Below are positions 30,976 to 38,699 of a stretch of 64,000 bases of DNA, in pieces. The position numbers were made by a program, and so were the translations under genes. The DNA comes from Synechocystis sp. PCC 6714 (lineage in GTDB: Bacteria > Cyanobacteriota > Cyanobacteriia > Cyanobacteriales > Microcystaceae): contig NZ_CP007542.1 in NCBI RefSeq assembly GCF_000478825.2, positions 1,302,001-1,366,000 on the forward strand. Direction: 5' to 3'. Below the pieces are notes generated by a model, which searched no databases, was not told the DNA's origin, and saw only the letters and a program-made list of their open reading frames with translations. Position 1 is the first letter of the stretch, and each line of letters begins with the position of its first letter.

Positions 30976-31006
30976 TCCACTGCTCTACCAACTGAGCTAT
31001 CCCGGC
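30934..31006 (-). tRNA. tRNA-Phe (GAA)
   Basis: The 73-base gene reads GCCGGGATAGCTCAG at its 5' end and CCTCCTGGCA at its 3' end. The acceptor stem pairs GCCGGGA with TCCTGGC (one G-U). The D arm has AGCTCAGTTGGTAGAGC, the anticodon loop CTGAAAA gives anticodon GAA, and the T arm has GGTTCAAGTCC. CCA is not encoded, as is usual in cyanobacteria. It is the attachment site of the 20.7-kb element. Confidence 0.97.
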
Positions 31007-31163
31007 TTTTTTAGCGCATTAACAACATACCAAGAAGTATCACCCTTGACAAGCTCTTTGAACAAATCCATAAACCGGGGTGTTAACTCCCCGATCGCCA
31101 GGGGTTATGGGAGTGTGGCAGAATAGAGGGCGGACAATCTGTCAACAGAGAAACTAAACAGCG

Positions 31164-32642
31164 ATGCAGATCCGCGGAACCGACTACACAGCTTTGACTT
31201 GGCAGGGGGATGCCCTCGCCCTAGGATTTTTTGAAAATGCGACGGAAATCACTGGGGATCTGGCCCAACTAGACGATCGCCTGGAAGGGGTGTTACGGGA
31301 ATTGATCGAGGAAAAGGAATTTAAAGGCAAAGCGGGACAGAAGTTAGTGGCCCGGGTGGGTAGTAAAACCCCGGTGAAAAGGTTGATACTGGTAGGTCTA
31401 GGGGAAATTGAAAAATTTGATAGCCAGGTTTTAGGAGAGGCGGCGGCGGCGATCGCCCGGTTAGCAAAGGGTGAAAAAGTAAAAACCCTGGGGGTGAGTT
31501 TGCCCCAACGGGAGCACGATCAAGCGGTAACAGCGGGCATTTTAACGGAAGGTATTTTATTGGCCTTGCATCAGGACAATCGTTTTAAGTCCGATCCGGA
31601 AGATAAGGAAATTAAACTGACTACGGTGGAATTGCTGGGTCTAGGGGAGCAATCAACGGCCATTGGCAAAGCAGAAAAAATTGTCTCTGGGGTCATTCTG
31701 GCCCGGGAAATGGTGGCTGCTCCGGCCAATGCGGTGACCCCTCTAACCTTTACGGAAATTGCTGCGGAGTTGGCCCAAACCTATGGCTTGGAACTGGAAG
31801 TGCTGGGGCAGCAGGAGTGTGAAGCCCTGGGCATGGGAGCATTTTTAGGCGTTGCCAAAGCTTCCGAGTTGCCACCACAGTTTATTCACCTCACCTACCG
31901 CCCCGCTAACCCGGCGAAAAAATTGGCTATTGTTGGTAAAAGTCTTACCTTTGACTCCGGTGGTTTAAACATCAAAGGGGCCGGCAGTGGCATTGAAACG
32001 ATGAAAATGGACATGGGGGGCGGCGGTGCTACCCTAGGAGCGGCCAAGGCGATCGCCCAACTGAAACCCAATGTGGAAGTGCATTTCATCTGTGCCGCCA
32101 CGGAAAATATGATCAGCGGTAAAGCCATGCATCCTGGCGATATTCTCACCGCTTCCAACGGTAAAACCATTGAAGTTAATAACACCGATGCGGAAGGTCG
32201 TCTGACCCTGGCCGATGCCCTGGTTTTTGCAGAAAAATTAGGCGTAGAGGCGATCGTCGATCTAGCTACCCTCACCGGAGCTTGTATTGTGGCCCTGGGG
32301 GATGACATTGGCGGTTTGTGGAGTCCCAACCAAGCATTGGCCGATGAGTTGAAAACAGCAGCAGAAAAAGCAGGGGAAAAATTCTGGCAAATGCCCATGG
32401 AAGCCAAATATTTTGATGGTTTAAAATCCCCCATTGCTGATATGAAAAATACGGGGCCCCGCTCTGGCGGTTCCATTACCGCGGCGTTATTTTTGCAACA
32501 GTTCATCAAGGAAACCCCCTGGGCCCATCTGGACATTGCTGGCCCCGTGTGGACAGACAAACAAAATGGCGTACATAATGCCGGAGCCACGGGCTATCCG
32601 GTAAGAACTCTGGTGCAATGGGTGTTGGGATTAGGGGAATAG
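31164..32642 (+). CDS. pepA: Leucyl aminopeptidase (M17)
   Basis: This cytosolic metallopeptidase, 492 residues, removes N-terminal amino acids and takes part in peptide turnover. The family signature [14 protein letters not shown] lies at about residues 338-351. The metal and substrate residues are in [15 protein letters not shown] and [13 protein letters not shown]. The N-terminal macro-like domain covers about residues 1-170. Length and order are standard for M17 hexameric enzymes. ATG 31164 follows the tRNA-Phe promoter side by about 150 bases, which should contain the pepA promoter. Confidence 0.97.
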   Translation: MQIRGTDYTALTWQGDALALGFFENATEITGDLAQLDDRLEGVLRELIEEKEFKGKAGQKLVARVGSKTPVKRLILVGLGEIEKFDSQVLGEAAAAIARLAKGEKVKTLGVSLPQREHDQAVTAGILTEGILLALHQDNRFKSDPEDKEIKLTTVELLGLGEQSTAIGKAEKIVSGVILAREMVAAPANAVTPLTFTEIAAELAQTYGLELEVLGQQECEALGMGAFLGVAKASELPPQFIHLTYRPANPAKKLAIVGKSLTFDSGGLNIKGAGSGIETMKMDMGGGGATLGAAKAIAQLKPNVEVHFICAATENMISGKAMHPGDILTASNGKTIEVNNTDAEGRLTLADALVFAEKLGVEAIVDLATLTGACIVALGDDIGGLWSPNQALADELKTAAEKAGEKFWQMPMEAKYFDGLKSPIADMKNTGPRSGGSITAALFLQQFIKETPWAHLDIAGPVWTDKQNGVHNAGATGYPVRTLVQWVLGLGE

Positions 32643-32769
32643 TTTTCCTCACTAATCTTTACGCCCGCATTTTCCCAGACTGAATCTGACTCCTGGTCCA
32701 AGCACTGGTTGGCTGACAAAATCTGTTTGAAAATGGGTAAAGCCATAGACCCCGATCGCCATATCCTAT

Positions 32770-32830
32770 GGACGTTGACATCCTCCCTAGGCTAAAGGCG
32801 AAGGATTCCTACGAAGCAAACAGATTTAAC
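32770..32830 (-). ncRNA. Candidate omega RNA 3' scaffold of TnpB
   Basis: TnpB nucleases use a guide RNA that spans the 3' end of tnpB and the right end of the element, with the guide taken from flanking DNA. Here the minus strand after the tnpB end gives a hairpin (GAATCCTTCG...GGAGGATGTCAA) near 32775-32812, after which host sequence begins. The scaffold is inferred from this arrangement; the 5' limit within tnpB is unknown. Confidence 0.4.
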
Positions 32831-34011
32831 TGAATAGCTTTTCGGTGGGTTGACGCTTCACAGGATGCCGCTACCGAAGTAGTCTGATGGTTTCCTCCAC
32901 GTCCGTTTTGGGTCTCCGAATGTCCTCCGGCGACCAGTATATTTGTTGCGGCATTAATATCTCTGTCGTGGTTTGCCCCACAGAAAAGGCAAGTCCATTC
33001 ACGGATATTTAACTCTTTTTTGCCGCCAATTTCACCACAACAGGAACAACGTTGAGAAGTCGGTTCCCAACGAGAGATGATCCGAAAGTCCCTACCATAC
33101 ATTTCTGCTTTGGCTTCTAACATAGTGCGAAAGCTACGCCAACCAAGGTCAGAAATGGCACGGGAAAGACAACGATTTTTCATCATCCCGGCGGTGTTTA
33201 AATCCTCCAAAATCACCGTTTGGTTTTCACGGATCAATCTGGTGGACAATTTATGCAAAAAATTGGTGCGGGTATCTTTTACCTTTGCATGAACTTTTGC
33301 AACCCTTAACCGTGCCTTTTCCCGTCGTTTACTGCCCTTTTGTTTACGGGCAAGATTGCGCTGGCACTTCCTGAGTCGGTTTAACTTCGCCTTTAAGGGC
33401 TTGGGGGATTTAATCTTTTCCCCTGTACTTAAAGTGGCAAAGTCAATGATGCCCAGGTCAATCCCTACAGACTGCCCATTGTCGGACAACTGTTCTGGGT
33501 TAACTTCAACAACAAAGCTCAAAAAGTACCGATTAGTCGCATCTTTGATTACCGTTACTGAACTAGGTTTTGATGGGAGAGGACGACTCCACACCACATC
33601 AAGAAATCCAATTTTGGCAAGGTAAATTCTGTCATTGTCTTTGAGGGTAAATCCTGAGTTAACAAAAGTAGCAGATTGTTTTGATCTTCGACTCTTGAAC
33701 TTAGGGGGATTAACCTTTTTGCTCCTGCGTTTTCCTTTAACAGAATCAAAGAAGTTTTTATAGGCTGTACTGAGATTCCTAATGGACTGTTGCAATGGAA
33801 CAGCCGAAACATCAGTCAACCATTTTCTTTCCTCCGTTTGCTTGCATTCTGTTAATCGTTTAGACAGAGCATTGTACGAGGGTAATTTCTCTGAATCTTT
33901 GCAAAAAGCTAAAGCATCATTCCAGACCACACGGACGCAACCGAACAACTGAGCTAAACTCTGTCGCTGTTGGTCTGTTGGGTAGAAACGGTATTGATAC
34001 CTTAACTTCAT
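32809..34011 (-). CDS. tnpB: TnpB RNA-guided nuclease (OrfB, IS605 type)
   Basis: This 400-residue protein has the RuvC-like catalytic set: D185 in VGIDLGIIDF, the glutamate in VILEDLNTAGM and the aspartate in NHDRDINAATN. The zinc finger CSCCGEIGG...CLFCGAN lies between the last two motifs. The N-terminal helix-turn-helix-like part begins MKLRYQYRFYPTDQQ. TnpB cuts DNA matching the flank sequence and so helps keep the element in the population. All catalytic residues are intact. It is divergent from tnpA with 51 bases between starts. Confidence 0.95.
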   Translation of the reverse strand: MKLRYQYRFYPTDQQRQSLAQLFGCVRVVWNDALAFCKDSEKLPSYNALSKRLTECKQTEERKWLTDVSAVPLQQSIRNLSTAYKNFFDSVKGKRRSKKVNPPKFKSRRSKQSATFVNSGFTLKDNDRIYLAKIGFLDVVWSRPLPSKPSSVTVIKDATNRYFLSFVVEVNPEQLSDNGQSVGIDLGIIDFATLSTGEKIKSPKPLKAKLNRLRKCQRNLARKQKGSKRREKARLRVAKVHAKVKDTRTNFLHKLSTRLIRENQTVILEDLNTAGMMKNRCLSRAISDLGWRSFRTMLEAKAEMYGRDFRIISRWEPTSQRCSCCGEIGGKKELNIREWTCLFCGANHDRDINAATNILVAGGHSETQNGRGGNHQTTSVAASCEASTHRKAIQLNLFAS

Positions 34012-34018
34012 TGCTTGC

Positions 34019-34047
34019 GCTAAAATGGGTATGTATCTGATTTTAGC
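34019..34047. promoter_or_regulatory. Inverted repeat between divergent tnpB and tnpA
   Basis: GCTAAAAT (34019-34026) and ATTTTAGC (34040-34047) form a perfect inverted repeat in the short shared promoter region. It may be a regulatory site or a recognition hairpin for single-stranded DNA. Confidence 0.4.
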
Positions 34048-34062
34048 TTAGACAACCCCAAA

Positions 34063-34464
34063 ATGACAACTAATTTGCGTAGGGAGAGAAACAGTGTATC
34101 TAGCTTAAAAATTCACTTGGTTTTTGTCACCAAGTATCGTCGTCAAGTCCTAACTTCAGAAGGGCTTGCTATACTAGAAAAGTCGTTTAATGATGTCGCA
34201 AAGAAGATGAATTTCCAAGTGATTGAATTTAATGGCGAGTCAGATCATGTTCACGCTTTAATTGAGTTTCCACCTAAGCTATCTGTGTCGCAAATAGTCA
34301 ACGCCTTAAAAGGTGTCTCTAGTCGTCGATATGGACAAGCAAACCTCCCTAAACCCTATGGCAAAGATTCTTTGTGGAGTCCTTCTTATTTCGCTTCTAC
34401 TGTTGGTGGTGCTCCTATCGAAATGCTCAGACTCTACATACAAAACCAACTAAAGCCCTCCTGA
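34063..34464 (+). CDS. tnpA: IS200-type Y1 transposase TnpA
   Basis: This 133-residue HUH enzyme moves the element as single-stranded DNA. The HUH motif is DHVHALIEF (H62, H64), and the nucleophilic tyrosine is Y125 in LYIQNQ. The start KIHLVFVTKYRRQVL is characteristic of the family. Its stop overlaps the terminal hairpin of the element, so the gene is full length and probably active. Confidence 0.95.
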   Translation: MTTNLRRERNSVSSLKIHLVFVTKYRRQVLTSEGLAILEKSFNDVAKKMNFQVIEFNGESDHVHALIEFPPKLSVSQIVNALKGVSSRRYGQANLPKPYGKDSLWSPSYFASTVGGAPIEMLRLYIQNQLKPS

Positions 34465-34522
34465 AGGAGGGGGTTTTAAACCCATTTTTCTGATAACCTT
34501 ATGGTGGCCCTAAAACTAACAA

Positions 34523-35527
34523 TTATGGCGCTATTGGCCCAGATGCTATTACGCCAACAGTAGATGACTCCGCTGAACAAGACTCTCCGGAACAGGGATT
34601 CACCTCCACAATCACATGGGCTAGGGAAGAAATGTGGCTCAGTTGTTGTTTGTAGTATTCCGGGCTTTGGGGAAAGTGGGTGACTAAGGCAATGGTGCCA
34701 GCTAGATAATTCTCATTGAGATACCAAACATGGAGGTCCATGACGCGGGTGTCAGTATTGGCTTCCAGGGCCGTCAGAATTTCTAATTGAATTTTTTTGT
34801 CCACCGAACCATCAAGGAGAATGGCACTGGTGTCATTCACTAAACCATAGGCCCATTTGATAATCACCGCCGCTCCCACTAGCCCCATGGCCGCATCCAG
34901 CCAAACCCAGCCCCAAAATTTACCAGCTACTAGGGCAACAATGGCGAGGACGGAAGTTAGGGCATCAGCTAATACATGGAAATAGGCTGCCCGGAGATTA
35001 TGGTCTTGGTGTCTATGGTGGTGATGATCATCATGATGTTCGTGGTGGTGCCCATGGTGGTGATGGTCGTCACGGTCTTGTAACAGCCAGGCACTAACAA
35101 GATTAACCAATAGCCCCAGAATAGCCACGGCGATCGCCTCGGAAAATTGAATGCTATGGGGAGAAAAAAAACGACCAATAGACTCAAAAGCCATCAGAAA
35201 GGCAATTACCCCTAGGGCCACCGCGCTGGCAAATCCCCCCAAAACACTGACTTTGCCGGTGCCATAGGTATATCGGGGACTAGTGGCATAGCGACGGGCG
35301 TATTGATAGGCGAACAAAGTAATGCCAAAGGCCGCAACATGGGTGGCCATGTGCCAACCATCCGCCAATAGGGCCATGGAACCAAACACGGTGCCTGCAA
35401 TGATTTCTGCCACCATGGTGACAGCGGTGAGCACCATAACAATTTTGGTATTTTTCTCGGCGTGGCTTTGGTGTTGGTTGGCAAAATCATGGGAATGTTG
35501 CCAGGACTCTGGGGTGTGGAAATGCAT
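34523..35527 (-). CDS. Cation diffusion facilitator (DmeF-like divalent metal exporter)
   Basis: This 334-residue inner-membrane protein exports divalent cations by proton antiport. It has six transmembrane helices, with metal-site residues in ALLADGWHMATHVAAF (helix 2) and HVLADALTSVLAIVA (helix 5). A long His/Asp loop (about residues 150-180, HHHHGHHHEHHDDHHHH) lies between helices 4 and 5. The C-terminal cytoplasmic domain is typical. The His-rich loop and HxxxD pattern suggest a Co/Ni/Zn-type exporter of the DmeF group. Specificity cannot be read from sequence alone. It lies next to the IS605 insertion. Confidence 0.9.
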   Translation of the reverse strand: MHFHTPESWQHSHDFANQHQSHAEKNTKIVMVLTAVTMVAEIIAGTVFGSMALLADGWHMATHVAAFGITLFAYQYARRYATSPRYTYGTGKVSVLGGFASAVALGVIAFLMAFESIGRFFSPHSIQFSEAIAVAILGLLVNLVSAWLLQDRDDHHHHGHHHEHHDDHHHHRHQDHNLRAAYFHVLADALTSVLAIVALVAGKFWGWVWLDAAMGLVGAAVIIKWAYGLVNDTSAILLDGSVDKKIQLEILTALEANTDTRVMDLHVWYLNENYLAGTIALVTHFPQSPEYYKQQLSHISSLAHVIVEVNPCSGESCSAESSTVGVIASGPIAP

Positions 35528-35641
35528 AGTTAATCAACCCGGCTCAAGGTTAAATCCGATTATGCCATGGAAAAAAGGGAGAATTTAACAATAAATAAAA
35601 ATGTTCTCTTATCTATCAAAAGAGGGAGAGAAACAGCTTTA

Positions 35642-35669
35642 TTGAGCCTTGCCCAGCAATGGATACAAT
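35642..35669 (+). promoter_or_regulatory. Promoter candidate upstream of sufE
   Basis: TTGAGC (35642-35647) and TACAAT (35664-35669) have a 16-base spacer and lie about 150 bases before the sufE start. The rest of the gap from 35528 to 35826 shows no gene that I would defend. Confidence 0.4.
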
Positions 35670-35826
35670 GGGTAACAGCCCAGAATGGGTTTGACTAGTC
35701 CTTGGTTCCCCCAACCCCGGAGGAAATCCACATAATGGCCATTATTGCCGGGGCTTTAGTAGGTTGCTCTGGGGGCCAGAATCGGACTTTATCAGCAGGT
35801 TATCAATTATTTTTTCTGACTTCGCC

Positions 35827-36270
35827 ATGGTCAACGCTACTTTACCCCCTAATCTTGCCAAAATTGTCGAGCGCTTTCAACGGCACACTGACCCCAAAAA
35901 ACGTTATGAGCAGTTGCTGTGGTACGGCAAAAAGCTAGAGCCGATGCCAGAGGAGGGGAAAATTCCCGCCAATAAGGTGCAGGGCTGTGTTTCCCAGGTT
36001 TTTATCACCGCCGATCTCGAAGATGGCAAAGTCATCTACCAGGGGGACTCCGATGCCCAATTGGTTAAAGGTTTGGTGGCTTTGTTAATTCAAGGTTTGA
36101 ACGGTTTAACCCCCCAGGAAATTGTCGAGTTAACACCGGATTTCATTGAAGCGACGGGTTTACAGGTTAGCTTGACCCCCAGTCGGGCCAACGGTTTTTA
36201 CAACATTTTTAAGATGATGCAGACCAAGGCGATCGCCTTTCAGTTGGGTCAGTCCTATGGGGAAAGTTGA
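35827..36270 (+). CDS. sufE: SufE-like cysteine desulfurase activator
   Basis: This 147-residue protein is read from ATG 35827 (MVNATLPPNLAKIVERF). SufE accepts sulfur from the SufS desulfurase for iron-sulfur cluster assembly. The acceptor cysteine is C54 in KVQGCVSQVF. Other family marks are RYEQLLWYGKKLEPMP and the C-terminal LTPSRANGFYNI. An in-frame extension of 21 residues upstream is less likely. The gene overlaps the following kinase gene by 14 bases, so they are cotranscribed. This neighbourhood of sufE and a sugar kinase also occurs in Synechocystis PCC 6803, as far as I recall. Confidence 0.93.
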   Translation: MVNATLPPNLAKIVERFQRHTDPKKRYEQLLWYGKKLEPMPEEGKIPANKVQGCVSQVFITADLEDGKVIYQGDSDAQLVKGLVALLIQGLNGLTPQEIVELTPDFIEATGLQVSLTPSRANGFYNIFKMMQTKAIAFQLGQSYGES

Positions 36271-37534
36271 GAAGTCTAAACTTTTCCTTGGTTTAGACTT
36301 TGGTACATCCGGGGCCAGGGCGACAATTATTGATCAGCACAAACAATTAATTTGGCAGAACAAAATCCGGTTCCAGCAAGTTCCTGGTTTGCAATTAGCC
36401 AGCATTTGGCAGGAAAGTTTATTTCATCTTTTGGACCAAATCCCCGTTGAACTAAGTAGCCAGATTCAGGCGATCGCCATTGATGGCACTTCCTCCACTG
36501 TTTTGTTGTTGGATAGCCAGGGCAATGTTTTAATGGAGCCTCTTTTGTATAACGATGACCGGGGCAAGGAAGTTAAACATTTATTGTCACAAGTAGCTCC
36601 GCCGGATCATTTAGTACAAAGTGCTACTTCTAGCCTGGCTAAATTGCTTTGGTACTCCCAACAATCGGAATTTCAGCAAGCTCATTACTTTTGCCATCAA
36701 GCAGATTGGTTAGCAAGTTTACTCCACGGTAGCAGATCGGTTAGTGATTATCACAATGCCCTCAAACTGGGCTACGATCCCCAGCAATTAACCTATCCTA
36801 ATTGGTTAAAAAATGCCCCTTGGTTTTCCCTTTTACCTCCAGTAATTACCCCTGGCAGAGTAATTTCTCGGTTATCTTCTAGCATTGTCAATGCAAAAAA
36901 GTTTGCTAAAAATTGTTTAGTTTGTGCCGGTACTACGGACAGCATTGCTGCTTTTTTGGCCAGTGGCGCAACGCAACCAGGGGAAGCAGTGACTTCTTTG
37001 GGTTCCACTTTGGTGCTGAAGTTACTAAGTGACAAACCAGTAACGAATTTAGCCAGCGGCATTTATAGCCATCGTTTGGGCGATTTATGGTTAACAGGGG
37101 GAGCTTCCAATGCTGGGGGAGCGGTGTTGCAACATTATTTTTCGTCGGCACAGTTAACGGCATTAAGTGCCCAAATTAACCCCCATCAACCCAGTGGTTT
37201 AGATTACTATCCCCTTTTGCAACCGGGGGAAAGATTTCCCATTAATGATCCTAATTTATTACCCCGATTGGAACCCAGACCAGGGGATGATGTGGCATTT
37301 TTACACGGTTTGTTGGAAAGTTTGGCTCGCATTGAAGTCCAGGGCTATGAAAAGTTGCAAAAGTTGGGAGCAACAACCTTAACAAAGGTGTTTACTGCTG
37401 GGGGGGGAGCACATAATTTAACTTGGCAAACCATTCGGCAAAATTTGCTCCAGGTTCCGGTACAAAAATCCGCTCAGTCTGAGGCAGCCTATGGTTCTGC
37501 TTGCCTAGCCATAAATAGTCAATCTTGGGAATAA
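36257..37534 (+). CDS. FGGY-family sugar kinase (ribulose/xylulose kinase-like)
   Basis: This 425-residue kinase has the two-domain actin-like ATPase fold of FGGY proteins. The N-terminal phosphate loop is FLGLDFGTSGARATIID, the catalytic region AIAIDGTSSTVLLLD and the C-terminal nucleotide site CAGTTDSIAAF and FTAGGGAHN. It is shorter than bacterial xylulokinase (about 480-500). The closest functional analogues are the cyanobacterial/plant XK1-type kinases that prefer D-ribulose. Substrate assignment is therefore tentative. It is translationally coupled to sufE, although the two functions are unrelated as far as known. Confidence 0.88.
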   Translation: MGKVEKSKLFLGLDFGTSGARATIIDQHKQLIWQNKIRFQQVPGLQLASIWQESLFHLLDQIPVELSSQIQAIAIDGTSSTVLLLDSQGNVLMEPLLYNDDRGKEVKHLLSQVAPPDHLVQSATSSLAKLLWYSQQSEFQQAHYFCHQADWLASLLHGSRSVSDYHNALKLGYDPQQLTYPNWLKNAPWFSLLPPVITPGRVISRLSSSIVNAKKFAKNCLVCAGTTDSIAAFLASGATQPGEAVTSLGSTLVLKLLSDKPVTNLASGIYSHRLGDLWLTGGASNAGGAVLQHYFSSAQLTALSAQINPHQPSGLDYYPLLQPGERFPINDPNLLPRLEPRPGDDVAFLHGLLESLARIEVQGYEKLQKLGATTLTKVFTAGGGAHNLTWQTIRQNLLQVPVQKSAQSEAAYGSACLAINSQSWE

Positions 37535-37599
37535 AGTTGAATGGTCGTCCCTAAATGGTTGCCTACAATATAATCAACCAAACCCTATACCCCAATTTT

Positions 37600-37809
37600 A
37601 TGAAGCTGAAAGTATTAGTCTGGCAAGAACAAGACCAATGGTGCGCTTCTGTTCCCGCCCTACCCGGTTGCCACACTTGGGGGAATAGTTACGATCATCT
37701 GATGGAAATGGTTAAAGAGGCGGTGGAAGGATGGCTTGAAGTTGCTAGTGAGCAAGAAGAGGCGATCGCCTATGGGAGTATAGGCGTTTATCACTACGAT
37801 CACAGATAA
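37600..37809 (+). CDS. HicB-like antitoxin domain protein
   Basis: This 69-residue protein is read from ATG 37600. It shows the HicB/UPF0150 fold: LKVLVWQEQDQWCASVPALP, GCHTWGNSYDHLMEMVKEAV and EGWLEVASEQ. No HicA toxin (short dsRBD-like protein) lies next to it, so it is an orphan antitoxin or a stand-alone regulator. It marks the left border of the small-gene island. Confidence 0.75.
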   Translation: MKLKVLVWQEQDQWCASVPALPGCHTWGNSYDHLMEMVKEAVEGWLEVASEQEEAIAYGSIGVYHYDHR

Positions 37810-37810
37810 T

Positions 37811-37963
37811 TTAATCACTTTCATGAGCAGCACATCCGTAGCAGAAGTCATCACCGGGAATTGGAGGACGATTACAAAAGCGACAGGTTTTAGAATAAAC
37901 ACTGAGAGAAATAATTTGTTTTTGAATATGTTTGGGAGATCTGGATTTTTGGAATTTAGGCAT
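37811..37963 (-). CDS. Small zinc-ribbon protein
   Basis: This 50-residue protein starts at ATG 37963 (MPKFQKSRSPKHIQKQ) and contains CRFCNRP and CYGCAAHE, two CxxC knuckles 11 residues apart. It is basic at the N-terminus and may bind nucleic acid. Its stop is one base from the stop of the convergent HicB-like gene. It lies 81 bases downstream of the DUF4258 gene on the same strand, so both may form one operon. Confidence 0.6.
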   Translation of the reverse strand: MPKFQKSRSPKHIQKQIISLSVYSKTCRFCNRPPIPGDDFCYGCAAHESD

Positions 37964-38044
37964 GGTAATGGTGCAGTTTAAAATATTGAATTTTTTACAG
38001 ATTTTGAAGATAAAAGTAACAATTTTTAATTTAGTTGTAGGAAT

Positions 38045-38398
38045 TCAACGGGCACGTTGTTTTGTTTTGGTGTGCCAGTAAGCGGTGATGATTTCGGGTG
38101 TAGATTCCGTAGAGCGACAAACAACTCGTAGTCCCCGAAGAGAATCAGCGAACTTGGCGTAGGGGGTTTTGCTCAAAGTGCGGTCTGTCAAGGTGAAGCG
38201 TACTGCGCCGTAGCTATAATCTTTATTTCCATAGGTCAGAGCCACTTTAATCATGTCGTCGTTGATCGCACGCTGTTGTTGGCGGCGTTGCAAGTGATTC
38301 TTGTCTTTGTGAGAATTAAACGAGTTAAGAGTTTGACAGGGAACGATGTTGTTATCCTGTTGAATTAGTTGATTAATAATGGTGGATTGTTTGCTCAT
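38045..38398 (-). CDS. DUF4258 protein (possible toxin-type)
   Basis: This 117-residue protein has a variable Gln-rich N-terminus followed by the DUF4258 core: HLQRRQQQRAINDDMIKVAL, TYG.....YGAVRFTLTDRTL, RGLRVVCRS and PEIITAYW. DUF4258 is found in toxin-antitoxin-like gene pairs and is related to BrnT/RelE-like folds. Which gene, if any, is its antitoxin is unclear; the downstream zinc-ribbon gene is one candidate. The stretch has lower GC than the core genes. Confidence 0.7.
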   Translation of the reverse strand: MSKQSTIINQLIQQDNNIVPCQTLNSFNSHKDKNHLQRRQQQRAINDDMIKVALTYGNKDYSYGAVRFTLTDRTLSKTPYAKFADSLRGLRVVCRSTESTPEIITAYWHTKTKQRAR

Positions 38399-38699
38399 AG
38401 GATTAAAGTTGGGGGTAAATTGGATTAGTGACTCAGGCAGTTTAAATAGTCATGTTTTTTCTTTCACTGGCCCATCACCAGGTTGGGAACCTTCTCTCAG
38501 GGGTCTTGGGGGTTTGCCCTCTCGGTCTTTGGTTTTCTGCCCTCGACAATTCCAGATTAAGTATTTCAATCCTCAGAAACCAGTGCTGTTAAATGAACTT
38601 AAGCATCGTCTTAACTTCACTTATTTTCACTAAACGTCACTGGGCAGATACCAGAGTTTCTTGGTAGATTGAGAAGCACACGGGATTTTGAACGACAAA
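38399..38699. other. Non-coding gap before the NACHT gene
   Basis: These 301 bases separate the divergent DUF4258 and NACHT genes. They must contain both promoters. I see only short inverted pieces (for example CAGGGG..., TTGCCCTC) and no convincing gene, tRNA or strong consensus promoter. Confidence 0.4.

Larger units (their letters stand above)
32770..34490. mobile_element. IS200/IS605-type insertion sequence with tnpA and tnpB
   Basis: Divergent tnpB (leftward) and tnpA (rightward) genes lie in an intergenic space between pepA and a cation exporter. The tnpA side ends in a hairpin (CCCTCCT at 34456-34462 with AGGAGGG at 34465-34471) followed by GGGTTTTAAACCC. The tnpB side ends in a subterminal hairpin near 32779-32810 (ATCCTCC...GAAGGAT). 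This family has subterminal hairpins instead of inverted terminal repeats, so exact ends are approximate. Confidence 0.85.

Noticed and set aside
38379-38633. Plus-strand frame of 84 codons before the NACHT gene
   Set aside because: It overlaps the DUF4258 start, lacks a ribosome-binding site and has low-complexity composition.
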